Source of the DNA: Escherichia sp. E1V33
GTDB taxonomy: Bacteria > Pseudomonadota > Gammaproteobacteria > Enterobacterales > Enterobacteriaceae
Length of the DNA: 64,000 nt
Direction of reading: 5' to 3'
NCBI RefSeq assembly: GCF_004211955.1
Contig: NZ_RHJI01000011.1
Span: 124,001 to 188,000, forward strand
In this document: piece by piece, positions 1 through 8,858 of the stretch
How positions within the stretch are numbered: the stretch's first letter is position 1
Layout of the letters: each line of letters starts with the position of its first letter
The notes under the pieces: model-generated
Database searches by the model: none
Told to the model about the DNA's origin: nothing
Seen by the model: only the letters and a program-made list of their open reading frames with translations
Program-made: the position numbers and the translations under genes

Positions 1-887
1 GCTACCTGGGCCGCCACTGGCTGAGTGCCAATGTTTTTCGCCGCTTCAAAGCCTTGCTGAATTGTGCGACCAAATACCGCAGCCTGACCATTCAACGGCA
101 GCAGCAGGGCGATTTTATTGGTTGACGCTGGTTTGAAAGCTTTTACGTTTACCAACTGCGTTGGCAGCATTTTCGCGCCCGGGTTGTTCGGATAACGTTT
201 TTGCCAGTCGGCGATCCCGGCTTTCATCATGTTGGGATCGTTACGGTTATCAAACCAGACGCGTTGCAGATCCAGCCAGCCTTGCAGGATATTTTCGTCG
301 GCGTTAATCACCAGCGTATTCGCCTGCTGTTGGGTCATGGACGATAGCGCCTGCCAGGTAGCGTCAATATTCTGTTGCTTTTCCTTCGCGCCGAGCAGAG
401 GTTCCTGGGCGACTAACGCACGCAGTAATTCAATGGAAGGACGTCCCTGGCTGGCATCGATTTTCGCCTGCCAGTAGCGCGCCTGCTGATTTTGTTCTAA
501 ATCGGTCGGCGTGATTTTTGCCAACAAGGTCTGTGCGCCAGTAAAATCTTTTTGCGCCAGCTTGATTTCTACCGCCAGTAGCGTTTTCTCGCGACGCTGG
601 GCATCGTTTAGTTCTTGCGGCAGCTGATTAAACAACTCCACCGCTTGCCCGGTTTTGCCTTCTTTCACCAGTGCACGAATGGCGAGTAATTGCCAGTTGA
701 TCCTGGTATCATCAGAGCTTTGCTGCATCTGTTGTAGATAAAAGGCAGAATCAGCCTGCGCCGTGCCCTGCATATAAGCAGTGGACTGATCGGGAGTATG
801 GGTGCCACAACCGGCGAAAATCAGGGCGGCCAGAACAACAGGCAGACAACGCGCGGCTTTCAAACGAGAAAATGTTGAGGGTACCAT
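1..887 (-). CDS. lpoA: LpoA, outer-membrane lipoprotein activator of PBP1A (3' end outside window)
   Basis: This is the N-terminal 295 codons of LpoA (about 678 residues in K-12); the rest lies beyond the left edge. The protein begins MVPSTFSRLK and has a lipoprotein signal peptide ending in the lipobox I-F-A-G-C, with Cys27 as the lipidated residue. The visible part covers the helical TPR-like N-terminal domain and the start of the periplasmic-binding-like C-terminal domain. LpoA is anchored in the outer membrane and reaches across the periplasm to activate the peptidoglycan synthase PBP1A (MrcA). It is divergent from rsmI across a 64-bp gap at 888-951 that must hold both promoters. Identity is by recall of the K-12 protein and its conserved neighbourhood. 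Confidence 0.95.
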   Translation of the reverse strand, partial: MVPSTFSRLKAARCLPVVLAALIFAGCGTHTPDQSTAYMQGTAQADSAFYLQQMQQSSDDTRINWQLLAIRALVKEGKTGQAVELFNQLPQELNDAQRREKTLLAVEIKLAQKDFTGAQTLLAKITPTDLEQNQQARYWQAKIDASQGRPSIELLRALVAQEPLLGAKEKQQNIDATWQALSSMTQQQANTLVINADENILQGWLDLQRVWFDNRNDPNMMKAGIADWQKRYPNNPGAKMLPTQLVNVKAFKPASTNKIALLLPLNGQAAVFGRTIQQGFEAAKNIGTQPVAAQV

Positions 888-951
888 AATGTATCCAGTG
901 ATATTTTTTTTACGCAATGCTCAATATTAAATCGGCAATACGGACGACACA

Positions 952-1815
952 ATGAAACAACACCAATCGGCGGATAATTCTCAAGGCCAGCTCTATATTG
1001 TACCTACGCCAATCGGTAATCTGGCGGATATCACCCAGCGTGCGCTGGAGGTATTGCAGGCCGTTGATCTGATTGCCGCCGAGGATACCCGTCATACCGG
1101 TTTACTGCTGCAACATTTTGGCATAAACGCCCGGTTGTTCGCGCTTCATGACCATAATGAACAACAAAAAGCCGAAACGCTGCTGGCGAAGTTACAGGAA
1201 GGGCAAAACATTGCACTGGTTTCCGATGCCGGGACGCCGCTGATAAACGACCCTGGCTACCATCTGGTGCGTACCTGCCGTGAAGCGGGGATTCGCGTGG
1301 TGCCACTACCGGGGCCGTGTGCTGCCATCACTGCGTTAAGCGCCGCGGGTTTACCATCAGATCGTTTTTGTTATGAAGGCTTCCTGCCTGCCAAATCAAA
1401 AGGCCGCCGCGATGCGTTGAAAGCCATTGAAGCGGAGCCGCGCACGCTGATTTTTTATGAATCGACCCACCGTCTGTTAGATAGCCTGGAAGATATCGTT
1501 GCGGTATTAGGCGAATCGCGCTATGTGGTTCTGGCGCGTGAGCTAACCAAAACCTGGGAAACCATTCACGGCGCGCCCGTTGGCGAGCTGCTGGCGTGGG
1601 TCAAAGAAGATGAAAACCGTCGCAAAGGCGAAATGGTGCTGATTGTCGAAGGCCATAAAGCGCAGGAAGATGACCTGCCTGCTGATGCCCTGCGCACGCT
1701 GACGCTGCTACAGGCAGAACTGCCGCTGAAAAAAGCGGCGGCGCTGGCCGCAGAAATTCACGGCGTGAAGAAAAATGCGCTGTATAAGTATGCGCTGGAA
1801 CAGCAGGGAGAGTGA
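952..1815 (+). CDS. rsmI: RsmI, 16S rRNA 2'-O-ribose C1402 methyltransferase
   Basis: RsmI (formerly YraL) uses S-adenosylmethionine to methylate the 2'-O of C1402 in 16S rRNA, in the decoding centre of the 30S subunit. The 287-residue protein has the tetrapyrrole-methylase-like fold of the family. Its visible marks are [10 protein letters not shown] at residues 15-24, EDTRHT near 44-49 and [12 protein letters not shown] at 91-102, followed by the P-G-P-C segment near 120. Length matches the K-12 protein. It converges on agaI with only 49 bp between the stops, a gap filled by a strong hairpin. In K-12 the yraHIJK fimbrial genes separate these two genes. Confidence 0.97.
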   Translation: MKQHQSADNSQGQLYIVPTPIGNLADITQRALEVLQAVDLIAAEDTRHTGLLLQHFGINARLFALHDHNEQQKAETLLAKLQEGQNIALVSDAGTPLINDPGYHLVRTCREAGIRVVPLPGPCAAITALSAAGLPSDRFCYEGFLPAKSKGRRDALKAIEAEPRTLIFYESTHRLLDSLEDIVAVLGESRYVVLARELTKTWETIHGAPVGELLAWVKEDENRRKGEMVLIVEGHKAQEDDLPADALRTLTLLQAELPLKKAAALAAEIHGVKKNALYKYALEQQGE

Positions 1816-1817
1816 TT

Positions 1818-1854
1818 ACAGGCGTTGCAGCAGGAATAGCGCTGCAACGCCTGT
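1818..1854. terminator. Bidirectional hairpin between rsmI and agaI
   Basis: A perfect 13-bp inverted repeat (1818-1830 with 1842-1854) with an 11-nt loop fills most of the gap between the convergent stops of rsmI and agaI. There is no clean U-tract on either side, so it may work with Rho or protect 3' ends rather than act as a canonical intrinsic terminator. Confidence 0.6.
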
Positions 1855-1864
1855 ACCAGGCGAG

Positions 1865-2632
1865 TTAACGACGACACATTTCATCAATCACACATGTGAA
1901 ATGGTTATGCAGCCATAAAAATGAAGCCGGGATAGCGGTAGAGACTTTAGCCGTGAGAAAACGTTCTGTCGCATCCTGCTTTCCTTCGCCAGTCACCAGT
2001 AACAAAACCTCGCGGGCATTGAGAATATCCTTCAGGCCTAAGGTGATCCCACGAGTCACGGGGCGACCCGCGGTTTTTAACATCTCATGTTGCTGTGTTC
2101 TGGCATCAAGTTGACTGATATGGCAGGCCGGTTGCAGGTTTTCTCCCGGTTCGTTCAGCCCAAGATGACCGTTTTTCCCCAATCCGAGAACGCATAAATC
2201 CAGACCGCCTTTGCGCGCAATCAGGTTCGTTACCCGTTCGCACTCTGTCTCATTTATCTCTTCGGAGCGAAAGCTGATGAGCTGGTCTTCACGTAGCCCC
2301 AGCGGCTGCACGATATGCTGTTGCAGAAAAGTTTCGCAGGTACCAGGCATCGTTAATGGCAGATCCACCCATTCGTCGAGCTTCACGAAGGTGAGCTGGC
2401 TGACATCAACCTGCTGCTGGTGGATTTTTTCTACCAGATAATGATACGTCAGTAATGGCGTGGCTCCGGTCGCCAGGCAAATCACGGCATCCGGTTTGCT
2501 ACGGATCACAGCCAATAAATATTCGCTGGCTCGTTCACTTAACGCCGTATAGTGTTCAACTTGCTGAAGGGTTTGCACAGGATGAAATTCCTTAAGTAAA
2601 GAGGCACCGCCAGACGCAGTGCCTCGTTCCAT
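1865..2632 (-). CDS. agaI: AgaI, putative galactosamine-6-phosphate isomerase/deaminase
   Basis: AgaI belongs to the NagB/SugP isomerase family and was first proposed to deaminate galactosamine-6-phosphate to tagatose-6-phosphate. From the literature as I recall it, AgaS carries that activity in vivo and AgaI is dispensable. Visible motifs are the phosphate-binding ATGATPL at 54-60, LDEW at 85-88 (NagB catalytic Asp72 region) and GLGKNGHLGLNEPG at 150-163. In NagB the last motif reads N-D-G-H, so the catalytic Asp141 position is Asn here. The C-terminus (ending MCRR) is about four residues longer than, and differs from, the K-12 end I remember. That fits a different genomic junction downstream. 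It is the last gene of agaS-kbaY-agaBCD-agaI and abuts agaD. Confidence 0.93.
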   Translation of the reverse strand: MERGTASGGASLLKEFHPVQTLQQVEHYTALSERASEYLLAVIRSKPDAVICLATGATPLLTYHYLVEKIHQQQVDVSQLTFVKLDEWVDLPLTMPGTCETFLQQHIVQPLGLREDQLISFRSEEINETECERVTNLIARKGGLDLCVLGLGKNGHLGLNEPGENLQPACHISQLDARTQQHEMLKTAGRPVTRGITLGLKDILNAREVLLLVTGEGKQDATERFLTAKVSTAIPASFLWLHNHFTCVIDEMCRR

Positions 2633-3424
2633 TTACAAAATGCCGAATGCGGAACAAACAATAGAGAGCACAAAAGTCACGCCGATTAACAGCACCGGAT
2701 GCGCTTTTTTCACCCGCAGGAAGTAATACATCAGCAGGGTGTAGGCCATCGGTAAAATGTTCGGGAAGACTTTATCGAAGAAATCCTGTTGCAGCGCGAC
2801 GCTGTGGGTACTGTCGATGGCAAACGATGTCACCACGTTAATATGCACATACGAAGCGATCAGCCCGCCAATTACCGTGATCCCGAGGATGGTTGCCGAA
2901 CGGGCGATCATCTGCGAGTTCTCTCGCACTTTATCGATCGCCTTCACGCCGACCGAATAACCCACGTGGGTCCAGCCGACGCGGAGGAAAAAGATAATCA
3001 GGTACACGGCGAAGAACAGAATCGGCCCCAGCAGGTTTCCCTGGCTGGCAAATGATGAGCAAATTCCCGCCATAATCGGCAACAAAGTAAACCAGAAAAT
3101 CGCATCGCCAATCCCGGCGATTGGGCCAAACAGCGCCACTTTCAGACCTTTAATGGTGTCGCGGTTTTCGCCTTTCTCCTCCATCGAAATTAACAATCCC
3201 ATCAGGAATCCGACCAGATTCGGGTGGGTATTAATAAATTCGAGGTTATCTTTCATCGCCGCGCTTAAGCCCGGTTTGTCGTCCTTATAAATCTTTTTCA
3301 GGATCGGCAACATCGCCCAGGTAAAACCGCCCGCCTGCATCCTTTCGTAGTTAAAGCTCGCTTGCAGCAGCGACGAACGAAAGCCCAGACGGGTGATATC
3401 TTTTTTACTGATTTCAGATCCCAT
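2633..3424 (-). CDS. agaD: AgaD, PTS mannose-family IID component (galactosamine)
   Basis: This 263-residue IID subunit belongs to the galactosamine PTS permease AgaBCD (mannose-type family). IID and IIC form the membrane channel that takes up and phosphorylates the sugar. The start at 3424 (MGSEISKKDI) matches the K-12 length; longer readings run far into agaC and lack support. It has the IID signature LLQASFNYERMQ near residues 20-31 and G-I-G-D-A-I-F-W, with hydrophobic segments in the second half. It overlaps the end of agaC by 11 bp, which indicates translational coupling. It is paralogous to AgaE at 8859-9737. Confidence 0.95.
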   Translation of the reverse strand: MGSEISKKDITRLGFRSSLLQASFNYERMQAGGFTWAMLPILKKIYKDDKPGLSAAMKDNLEFINTHPNLVGFLMGLLISMEEKGENRDTIKGLKVALFGPIAGIGDAIFWFTLLPIMAGICSSFASQGNLLGPILFFAVYLIIFFLRVGWTHVGYSVGVKAIDKVRENSQMIARSATILGITVIGGLIASYVHINVVTSFAIDSTHSVALQQDFFDKVFPNILPMAYTLLMYYFLRVKKAHPVLLIGVTFVLSIVCSAFGIL

Positions 3425-4217
3425 TGCTGTAGTCCTCTTCTTCATTTTTACTGGCAACGGGCTGCGGTTGCGCTTGCTGCCGGGATTTCGCATTGAAAAA
3501 CTCATACACCGCAAAGCCTGCGCCCAGTACGGCAACCGGCAACAGGTTGCTGACCTGGATGTAGCAAACAAACAGGAAACCGGCGATCAGGTAAGGGATA
3601 TATTGCGCTTTGAACATTACACGCAGCAGCAAGCCAAAACCAACGGCAGGCAGAATACCGCCAGCCACTTCAAAGCCGTGGGTCAACCAGGCGGGCATCG
3701 CTTTCACCAGCGCCTGCATCGCCCCTTGTGCCAGGTAAGTACAGAGGAAAGCAATCACCGCATACGCTGAAGCGACGATGAGCATCGTTGTCCAGTTAAG
3801 TCGGGAAAACGCTGCCGTATCCGCTTCTTTCGCGCATTTATCGGCTTTGGTCATAAATAATGAGAAAGCAGAATAGAAGAACAGAATGACGTACTGCATT
3901 AACAAACTAAACGGTAGGCCAAGACCAATTGCCGTTTTGGCATCAACGCCCGTAGACCATGCAATGACGGTGGTCATCAGACCCGCCATAATAGGGTTGG
4001 GCGGCTGAACACCACCTGCAGGGGTTAATCCGGCGAAAGCCAACTCTGTCAGACCACCGGTAATTAAGCCAGTCTGAATATCACCGAGAATAGCGCCAGT
4101 TAGGGTACAAACTATTATCGGGCGGAATAAAAATAAGGCTTCCAGCCAAAAATCAATCCCCAGAACGAAAACTAACGCCGCCAGGGATAATCCCTGAAGT
4201 AGGGTTATTTCATGCAT
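3414..4217 (-). CDS. agaC: AgaC, PTS mannose-family IIC component (galactosamine)
   Basis: The 267-residue integral-membrane IIC subunit of the galactosamine-specific PTS forms the sugar translocation path with AgaD. It starts MHEITLLQGL and shows the family motifs G-L-I-T-G-G-L-T-E-L-A and G-V-Q-P-P-N-P, plus many hydrophobic segments. The hydrophilic tail is rich in Gln and Glu. It is paralogous to AgaW (9727-10506). It lies 38 bp downstream of agaB and overlaps agaD. Confidence 0.95.
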   Translation of the reverse strand: MHEITLLQGLSLAALVFVLGIDFWLEALFLFRPIIVCTLTGAILGDIQTGLITGGLTELAFAGLTPAGGVQPPNPIMAGLMTTVIAWSTGVDAKTAIGLGLPFSLLMQYVILFFYSAFSLFMTKADKCAKEADTAAFSRLNWTTMLIVASAYAVIAFLCTYLAQGAMQALVKAMPAWLTHGFEVAGGILPAVGFGLLLRVMFKAQYIPYLIAGFLFVCYIQVSNLLPVAVLGAGFAVYEFFNAKSRQQAQPQPVASKNEEEDYSNGI

Positions 4218-4255
4218 TTTTATTACCTCAAACCAATATTAAGGCGATTTTAGAT

Positions 4256-4732
4256 TTAGTCAGGGATTTGTTCTTTTTGATCTCCAGGGACGTCCTGAAT
4301 GAAAACATTCACGCCACGTTGTTTAATAAAACGTAAGTCCGCGAGATCCTGGTCATCGACATAAACTTTACTGCTGATTTGCTTTTTCCCTTCCGAGAAA
4401 TGCATATTGCCGACGTTGACATCTTTCAGGTCAATGCCACCTTCTACCAATTTACGTACCGTTTGTGGCGTACGGCAAATCAGGAAGATCTTCTGATGCG
4501 GTGCAGCTTTGCCGATGACGTTAATGGTTTTTTCGATAGTAAAGAAACGAATGCCAAAGCCGTAGGTTTCTGCGGTAATACCCATTAATTTCTGTTGAAT
4601 ATCATCGTTAGCGACAACATCATCCACGACTACCAGCAGATTCGCACCGATGGTGGATGTCCAGGTCACGCCAACCTGACCGTGAACCAGACGGTTATCA
4701 ATACGGGTTAAGAGAATATTTAGACTGCTCAT
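4256..4732 (-). CDS. agaB: AgaB, PTS mannose-family IIB component (galactosamine)
   Basis: This cytoplasmic IIB subunit of 158 residues passes phosphate from IIA to galactosamine bound by AgaC/AgaD. The active-site motif R-I-D-N-R-L-V-H-G-Q-V places the phosphorylated His at residue 17. The block agaBCD contains no IIA gene, so AgaF (8407-8841) or another mannose-family IIA must supply phosphate. It is separated from kbaY by 166 bp, by far the largest gap inside this transcription unit. That gap carries a strong hairpin at 4845-4868. Confidence 0.95.
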   Translation of the reverse strand: MSSLNILLTRIDNRLVHGQVGVTWTSTIGANLLVVVDDVVANDDIQQKLMGITAETYGFGIRFFTIEKTINVIGKAAPHQKIFLICRTPQTVRKLVEGGIDLKDVNVGNMHFSEGKKQISSKVYVDDQDLADLRFIKQRGVNVFIQDVPGDQKEQIPD

Positions 4733-4844
4733 TGTGTAATCCTCACCATAAAGTTGAATAATATAATTTTTTTAAATATATTATTGTTGCGATATTGTAC
4801 TGATGTATTTATTAAGGTTTAGTCATCTCCTTTTCCATTAAGGC

Positions 4845-4868
4845 ACTCCCCGATATTAATCGGGAAGT
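4845..4868 (-). other. Intercistronic hairpin between kbaY and agaB
   Basis: A 10-bp stem (one G-U pair) closed by a TAAT tetraloop lies in the transcribed 166-bp spacer between kbaY and agaB. It has no U-tract after it on the transcribed strand. It could protect the kbaY mRNA 3' end or serve as a processing site that sets unequal expression of enzyme and transporter genes. The rest of the spacer (4733-4844) is AT-rich; I see no gene in it. Confidence 0.5.
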
Positions 4869-4898
4869 ACATTGGGATAAATCATAAAAAACTAATGA

Positions 4899-5771
<873 letters not shown>

Positions 5772-6926
5772 TTATGCCTGCCACGGATGAATGATTACGC
5801 CTTGCACCACGCGGTTAACGGTGCCACTGGCTGATGGGGTATCCGGCGTATTGCCCATGTGCAGCGACTGCATCAGTGCAAACGTCTGGGCGTACATCAG
5901 GAAGCAAAATGCCTGCTCAACGTCGATAAAGTGACGTGACGGTGGCAGGATAATATGTGGACCGGCAGCGACGATGTCGCTGCTTTCCGCGGCGATGGCG
6001 ATTACACGCATTGCCTGGTTGTCACGGCGAAGTTCAGCCAGCAGATCAAGATCATACTGACGGGTGTAAGGGTGGCTGGAGACAAATACCACCACCAGTG
6101 TTTCGTTATCGACCAGCGATTTTGGTCCATGACGGAATCCGGTTGGAGAATCATAAAAGGACGCCAGTTTACCCGCCGTCAGTTCCAGCACTTTCAGCGC
6201 CGACTCGCGTGCTGCGCCCTGTAAGCCACCGCTGCCGAGATAAACGATCCGTTTCCACGGTGCGTAACCAAACACACCTTCGCTGAAATCGCCCAGTGAG
6301 GTCAGGATCGCCAGGCAACGATCCGCCACGTCGCGGAAGGTTTGGCTGTTGATCGTCTCAGGTACGAAAACCGCGAGGCAGCTGGCCATCATGGTGGTAA
6401 TGCTGCTGGTCATCGCAAAGCCGCGATCGTGCGTTTCTGCGGGCATCAGCAGGGCAAACGCGTTGTCGCTGTTGATCGCGTTTTGGTAAAGAGCGCCCGC
6501 TTCGTTGCAGGTGATCGGCAGGTGATAGCACTCGGGTACAAATTGATTTGCCAGTTCTACGGCAGCGACGCTTTCCGGGCTGTTGCCGGATCGACCGAAG
6601 GAGATCAACAGCAGCGGATGAGCTGGGTTCAGGTAGTCCATTGGATTGGTGACCAGATCGGTGGTTGGTACAGCGCTGAAGTTTTTACCGGTATGGCTGG
6701 CGAGCCACGGTGCGATGATGTCACCGATAAATGCTGAGGTTCCGGCTCCGGTCAGGATGATCCGCAGATTCTCTTTGCGCAGTAACGGTTCAAGGAAGTT
6801 ATTGAGCGCGGAACGTAGCGCGTCGATGTTGGTGAGTGAACGGATCCATGCGCGAGGCTGATGGCGGATCTCTTCTTCAGTCCATGTACCGGTTGCGGCG
6901 GCAGCAGGGGTGTAATTTTCTGGCAT
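5772..6926 (-). CDS. agaS: AgaS, galactosamine-6-phosphate deaminase/isomerase (SIS domain)
   Basis: This 384-residue protein with two SIS sugar-isomerase domains is related to the isomerase half of GlmS. It converts galactosamine-6-phosphate to tagatose-6-phosphate and ammonia, the committed step of the pathway; that assignment rests on published genetics as I recall them. Visible motifs are TGAGTSAF at 59-66 and the phosphosugar-binding SFGRSGNS at 109-116, with a second SIS domain around Y-L-G-S-G-G. It is the first gene of the agaS-kbaY-agaBCD-agaI unit. Its own promoter region contains a strong AgaR-type operator at 6978-7001. Confidence 0.95.
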   Translation of the reverse strand: MPENYTPAAAATGTWTEEEIRHQPRAWIRSLTNIDALRSALNNFLEPLLRKENLRIILTGAGTSAFIGDIIAPWLASHTGKNFSAVPTTDLVTNPMDYLNPAHPLLLISFGRSGNSPESVAAVELANQFVPECYHLPITCNEAGALYQNAINSDNAFALLMPAETHDRGFAMTSSITTMMASCLAVFVPETINSQTFRDVADRCLAILTSLGDFSEGVFGYAPWKRIVYLGSGGLQGAARESALKVLELTAGKLASFYDSPTGFRHGPKSLVDNETLVVVFVSSHPYTRQYDLDLLAELRRDNQAMRVIAIAAESSDIVAAGPHIILPPSRHFIDVEQAFCFLMYAQTFALMQSLHMGNTPDTPSASGTVNRVVQGVIIHPWQA

Positions 6927-6977
6927 AACTCAATCCTTAGTCTGATGAACTTGACGTCGGGCGTTGTCGCTTTCACT

Positions 6978-7001
6978 TGCCTTTCGTTTCATTTCACTTG
7001 G
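6978..7001 (-). promoter_or_regulatory. AgaR operator upstream of agaS
   Basis: This 24-bp stretch fits the AgaR consensus I remember (WRMM-TTTC-R-TTT-YR-TTT-YNY-TT-KK) at every position on the plus strand. It ends about 50 bp before the agaS start. Further repeats of the same T/C pattern lie at about 7009-7015 and, on the other strand, around 7060-7075. Binding of the DeoR-type repressor here would control agaS-kbaY-agaBCDI. Confidence 0.7.
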
Positions 7002-7146
7002 TGATGTCTTTCGTTGATTAAAATCTATAGAAAAGAAACCGAAAGTTCAATGGAGAAAAATGAAATAAAACGAAATCTGTGATCATTGAAAGAAAAGACA
7101 AGGGAAGATTAAAGAATTGCGTAATGACATCGCTATGTTCACCGAT

Positions 7147-7200
7147 TGCCGGATGCGGCGTATCGTAGGTCGGATAAGACGCGTTAGCGTCGCATTCGAC
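7147..7200. repeat. REP/BIME element between agaA and agaS
   Basis: A pair of REP sequences (GCCGGATGCGGCG followed by the inverted TCGGATAAGACGC type) lies in the 350-bp gap between the end of agaA (7277) and the agaS promoter. REP elements are transcribed, fold into stable hairpins and commonly mark 3' ends of operons. Here it probably stabilises the end of the kbaZ-agaVWEF-agaA message. The rest of the gap holds the agaS promoter and operators; I see no gene. Confidence 0.8.
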
Positions 7201-7276
7201 ACCGCTGCACAGATCAAAAAGAAAGAAAAAGAAAGGCCTTACGGGGGAAGTGAAGGCCCAATAAAGGAGCAAACTA

Positions 7277-8410
7277 TCAAAACGAAGCTAATTGACCCTG
7301 AATCCAGATTTGTTGCACATGCAGCCCGCTATCCAGCGCAACGACGCTGGCGCGTTTGCCCGGTTTAAGCGATCCCAGAACACCATCAACACCCAGCATT
7401 CGCGCCGGATGCAGCGATGCCATATGAATGGCTTCCGCAGGCGTTACGCCCGTCAACTCGACCATGTTGCGCACTGCCGCATCAACAGACAGCGTACTGC
7501 CCGCCAGCCCACCGGACGCGGTACGGACAACGCCACCGTGCATCTGCACTTCTTCGCCACATAACGTATAGCGACCATCCGGCATCCCGGCTGCTTGCAT
7601 CGCGTCGGTGATCAGCACGATTCTCTCTTCCGCACAGCAACAACACAGCGACATCGCCGCCGGATGTACATGATGACCATCGGCTATCAGTTCCAGCCAG
7701 GCGCGCTTGTCCGTTAATCCCGCGCCAACCATTCCCGGTTCGCGATGATGTAAACCTGTCATCCCGTTATAGCAATGCACCAGGCCGTCGGCACCAGCAT
7801 CAAACGCGGCGCGAGTTTGTTGCCAGGTCGCCGCGCTATGCCCCAGCATCACTCGTACATTTTGCCGTTTAAGATGGCGGATGGCCTGCAATGCCCTTTC
7901 TTTTTCCGGTGCCAGCGCTACCACGCGTAAGGTGTGCTGAGAAACGGCAATCAATTGATCCAGCTCGGCAATTTCCAGCTCGCGGAACAGCTCTGGGGGA
8001 TGCGCGCCTTTATTCTGCGGCGTGAAGTACGGTCCTTCGAGATAACTCCCCAGCACTTGCGCACCAGGTCCGCCGCGTTGGCAACGTTGCGCAATACGTT
8101 TCAGCGCCGCATGAATGGTATTAAGCGGCGCGGTTACGGTAGTCGGCAACCAACTGCCGACACCTTCGCGTGCCTTGTGCATTGCCAGCTTGTCGAGCAC
8201 ATCCGGCGCGTCATCCATTACATCAACGCCCGCACCACCATGTACATGGGTGTCGATGTAAGCGGGGCAGAGCAGTTCCGCATCGCGTTCAGTCACGCCC
8301 ACTGGAATCGGTTCGATTGCTACGATTACACCGTCAGTAATGCGCAGCTGATGATCATCAAGCCAGCCCTCTTCAGTCAGCAGCCTTCTGGCGCGCAGAA
8401 CTTGTGTCAT
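7277..8410 (-). CDS. agaA: AgaA, N-acetylgalactosamine-6-phosphate deacetylase (intact)
   Basis: This is the intact 377-residue enzyme that removes the acetyl group from GalNAc-6-phosphate to give galactosamine-6-phosphate and acetate. It is an amidohydrolase-superfamily protein related to NagA. The metal-binding HVHGG is at residues 55-59, YLEGPYF (metal-binding Glu) near 126-132 and the catalytic Asp lies in L-I-T-D-A-M-Q near 270. The start at 8410 overlaps the agaF stop by 4 bp (ATGA) and gives the length known from GalNAc-positive strains. In K-12 the 5' half is lost by deletion, leaving about 167 codons; here the gene is whole. Confidence 0.95.
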   Translation of the reverse strand: MTQVLRARRLLTEEGWLDDHQLRITDGVIVAIEPIPVGVTERDAELLCPAYIDTHVHGGAGVDVMDDAPDVLDKLAMHKAREGVGSWLPTTVTAPLNTIHAALKRIAQRCQRGGPGAQVLGSYLEGPYFTPQNKGAHPPELFRELEIAELDQLIAVSQHTLRVVALAPEKERALQAIRHLKRQNVRVMLGHSAATWQQTRAAFDAGADGLVHCYNGMTGLHHREPGMVGAGLTDKRAWLELIADGHHVHPAAMSLCCCCAEERIVLITDAMQAAGMPDGRYTLCGEEVQMHGGVVRTASGGLAGSTLSVDAAVRNMVELTGVTPAEAIHMASLHPARMLGVDGVLGSLKPGKRASVVALDSGLHVQQIWIQGQLASF

Positions 8411-8841
8411 ATTCCTTCCTCGACCGGACATTCCTCATGGCAGCGGCCTAACTCGTCCACCAGACTGGTCAGCCCACGGTGCCCACACTCCAGTGCCTGT
8501 ACACGGAATTCTTCACCGCTTAACCCTTCGCGCTCCAGCACCATCTCCAGTAGCAGTTGCAAATTGGTGCCGGTGATCACTTCACAGCCCGGTTTTTGCA
8601 TCGCCAGCGTTGAAGCTACGCGAAACGGCGTGCCGCCCAGCAAATCCGTCAGAAAAACAATGCCGTCTTCACAATCCAGTTGGGCGATGGCCTCTTCAAG
8701 CTGCGATGTAAGCAGCGCGGTGCTTGAGGTTTCCGGAAAATCGATGGCGATAAACTGCGATTGCTCACCGAGAATTTGCTTCATTGCTTTTTCCATGCCG
8801 CTGGCAAACCCGCCATGCCCTGTCAAAATAATACTTAACAT
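8407..8841 (-). CDS. agaF: AgaF, PTS mannose-family IIA component
   Basis: The 144-residue IIA protein accepts phosphate from HPr on His9, in the motif T-G-H-G-G-F-A near the N-terminus. It passes it to AgaV and probably also to AgaB, because the agaBCD block has no IIA of its own. The second conserved stretch F-L-T-D-L-L-G-G-T-P-F is typical of mannose-family IIA domains. It is translationally coupled to agaA and lies 17 bp after agaE. K-12 lacks this gene through its agaW-agaA deletion. Confidence 0.95.
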   Translation of the reverse strand: MLSIILTGHGGFASGMEKAMKQILGEQSQFIAIDFPETSSTALLTSQLEEAIAQLDCEDGIVFLTDLLGGTPFRVASTLAMQKPGCEVITGTNLQLLLEMVLEREGLSGEEFRVQALECGHRGLTSLVDELGRCHEECPVEEGI

Positions 8842-8858
8842 CTAATACCTCATTGTAT

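Noticed and set aside
3425..3571. 49-codon extension of AgaD
   Set aside because: It lies inside agaC in another frame. The family N-terminus and K-12 length fit 3424.
7934..8845. 303-codon open frame on the plus strand over agaA and agaF
   Set aside because: It spans two well-supported genes in antisense and resembles no protein family.
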